This document shows, piece after piece, positions 63,871-64,000 of a stretch of DNA of 64,000 nt. Source of the stretch: Symsagittifera roscoffensis. Its lineage: Eukaryota; Xenacoelomorpha; Acoela; Convolutidae. The notes below the pieces were generated by a model. That model did not search any database, had not been told where the DNA came from, and worked only from the letters and a program-made list of their open reading frames with translations. Numbering within the stretch: the first letter of the stretch is position 1; the number at the start of each line of letters is the position of its first letter. The stretch is from the NCBI RefSeq assembly GCF_963678635.1, contig NC_087066.1, positions 19,377,996-19,441,995 of the forward strand. Reading direction: 5' to 3'. The position numbers and the translations under genes are program-made.

Positions 63871-64000
63871 GCTGTTTCTTTGTAATTTTTTTAAAACCAT
63901 TTTTTTAAATGATTTCGGCCTATAATTTATCGGCTTAGCGACCTCATTTCGAGTTGTACTCATCTGTGGATTGAACAAAATTCTTAACATCTTTGCTGGC

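Larger units (their letters stand above)
56911..64000 (+). other. Probable long STT3 intron 3 (at least 7 kb), repeat-rich
   Basis: No further STT3 exon can be recognised before the window ends, so this is either one long intron or the gene is broken. It is AT-rich with many T runs, four or more dispersed repeat families, and a short tandem repeat at 58,995-59,090. Short ORFs here have no support. Confidence 0.6.

Overview
The window is animal-like eukaryotic DNA. The evidence is GT-AG spliceosomal introns, a metazoan-type STT3 oligosaccharyltransferase gene, a PARL-type mitochondrial rhomboid gene and Ty3/Gypsy-like LTR retrotransposons. I cannot name the species. About 80% of the window (1-51,926) belongs to one family of very large LTR retroelements, present as three copies. 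The right-hand 12 kb is AT-rich host sequence.

Copy A (+ strand, 1-11,554) enters from the left edge and holds the integrase half of pol, then two extra ORFs called X1 and X2 here, all broken by stops and frameshifts. It runs into an LTR (11,555-12,536) that is followed directly by the primer-binding site and leader of copy B (+ strand). A and B are therefore a head-to-tail tandem sharing one LTR. B has a 3 kb structured leader, a decayed gag, a pol lacking the RT core and the whole integrase, and decayed X1 and X2. Copy C (- strand, 26,999-49,550, about 22.55 kb) is inserted inside X2 of B, with a short ATAT target duplication and LTRs that differ by one base in a T run. X2 of B resumes at 49,551, and B ends in a partial LTR (51,655-51,926).

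C shows the family plan in sense order: 5' LTR, PBS, a 2.5 kb leader with a minisatellite, gag (coiled coil, capsid, two zinc knuckles), protease, RT, RNase H, integrase, a pol tail ending in a macro-domain-like module, a spacer, X1 (coiled coil plus SGNH/GDSL hydrolase plus a second SGNH-like domain), X2 (about 1,850 residues, no recognised family), and the 3' LTR. X1 and X2 occupy the env position but look nothing like an envelope. Although C inserted recently, it carries at least three frame-breaking lesions: an A7 run in gag, a 73-nt deletion after the RT palm, and a deletion of about 390 nt at the X1/X2 junction. It was probably moved in trans or from a defective template.

Host part: an intronless PARL-like rhomboid protease (52,222-53,199); the first three coding exons of STT3 (55,872-56,910); and a stretch of at least 7 kb of probable STT3 intron filled with dispersed short repeats.

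The notable system is this giant retroelement family with its SGNH-hydrolase ORF, its giant unknown ORF and its macro-like Pol tail. It also shows a strongly strand-biased hexamer (CTTGAG in sense) across coding and non-coding parts, and a series of equal-sized hairpins in the leader of copy B.
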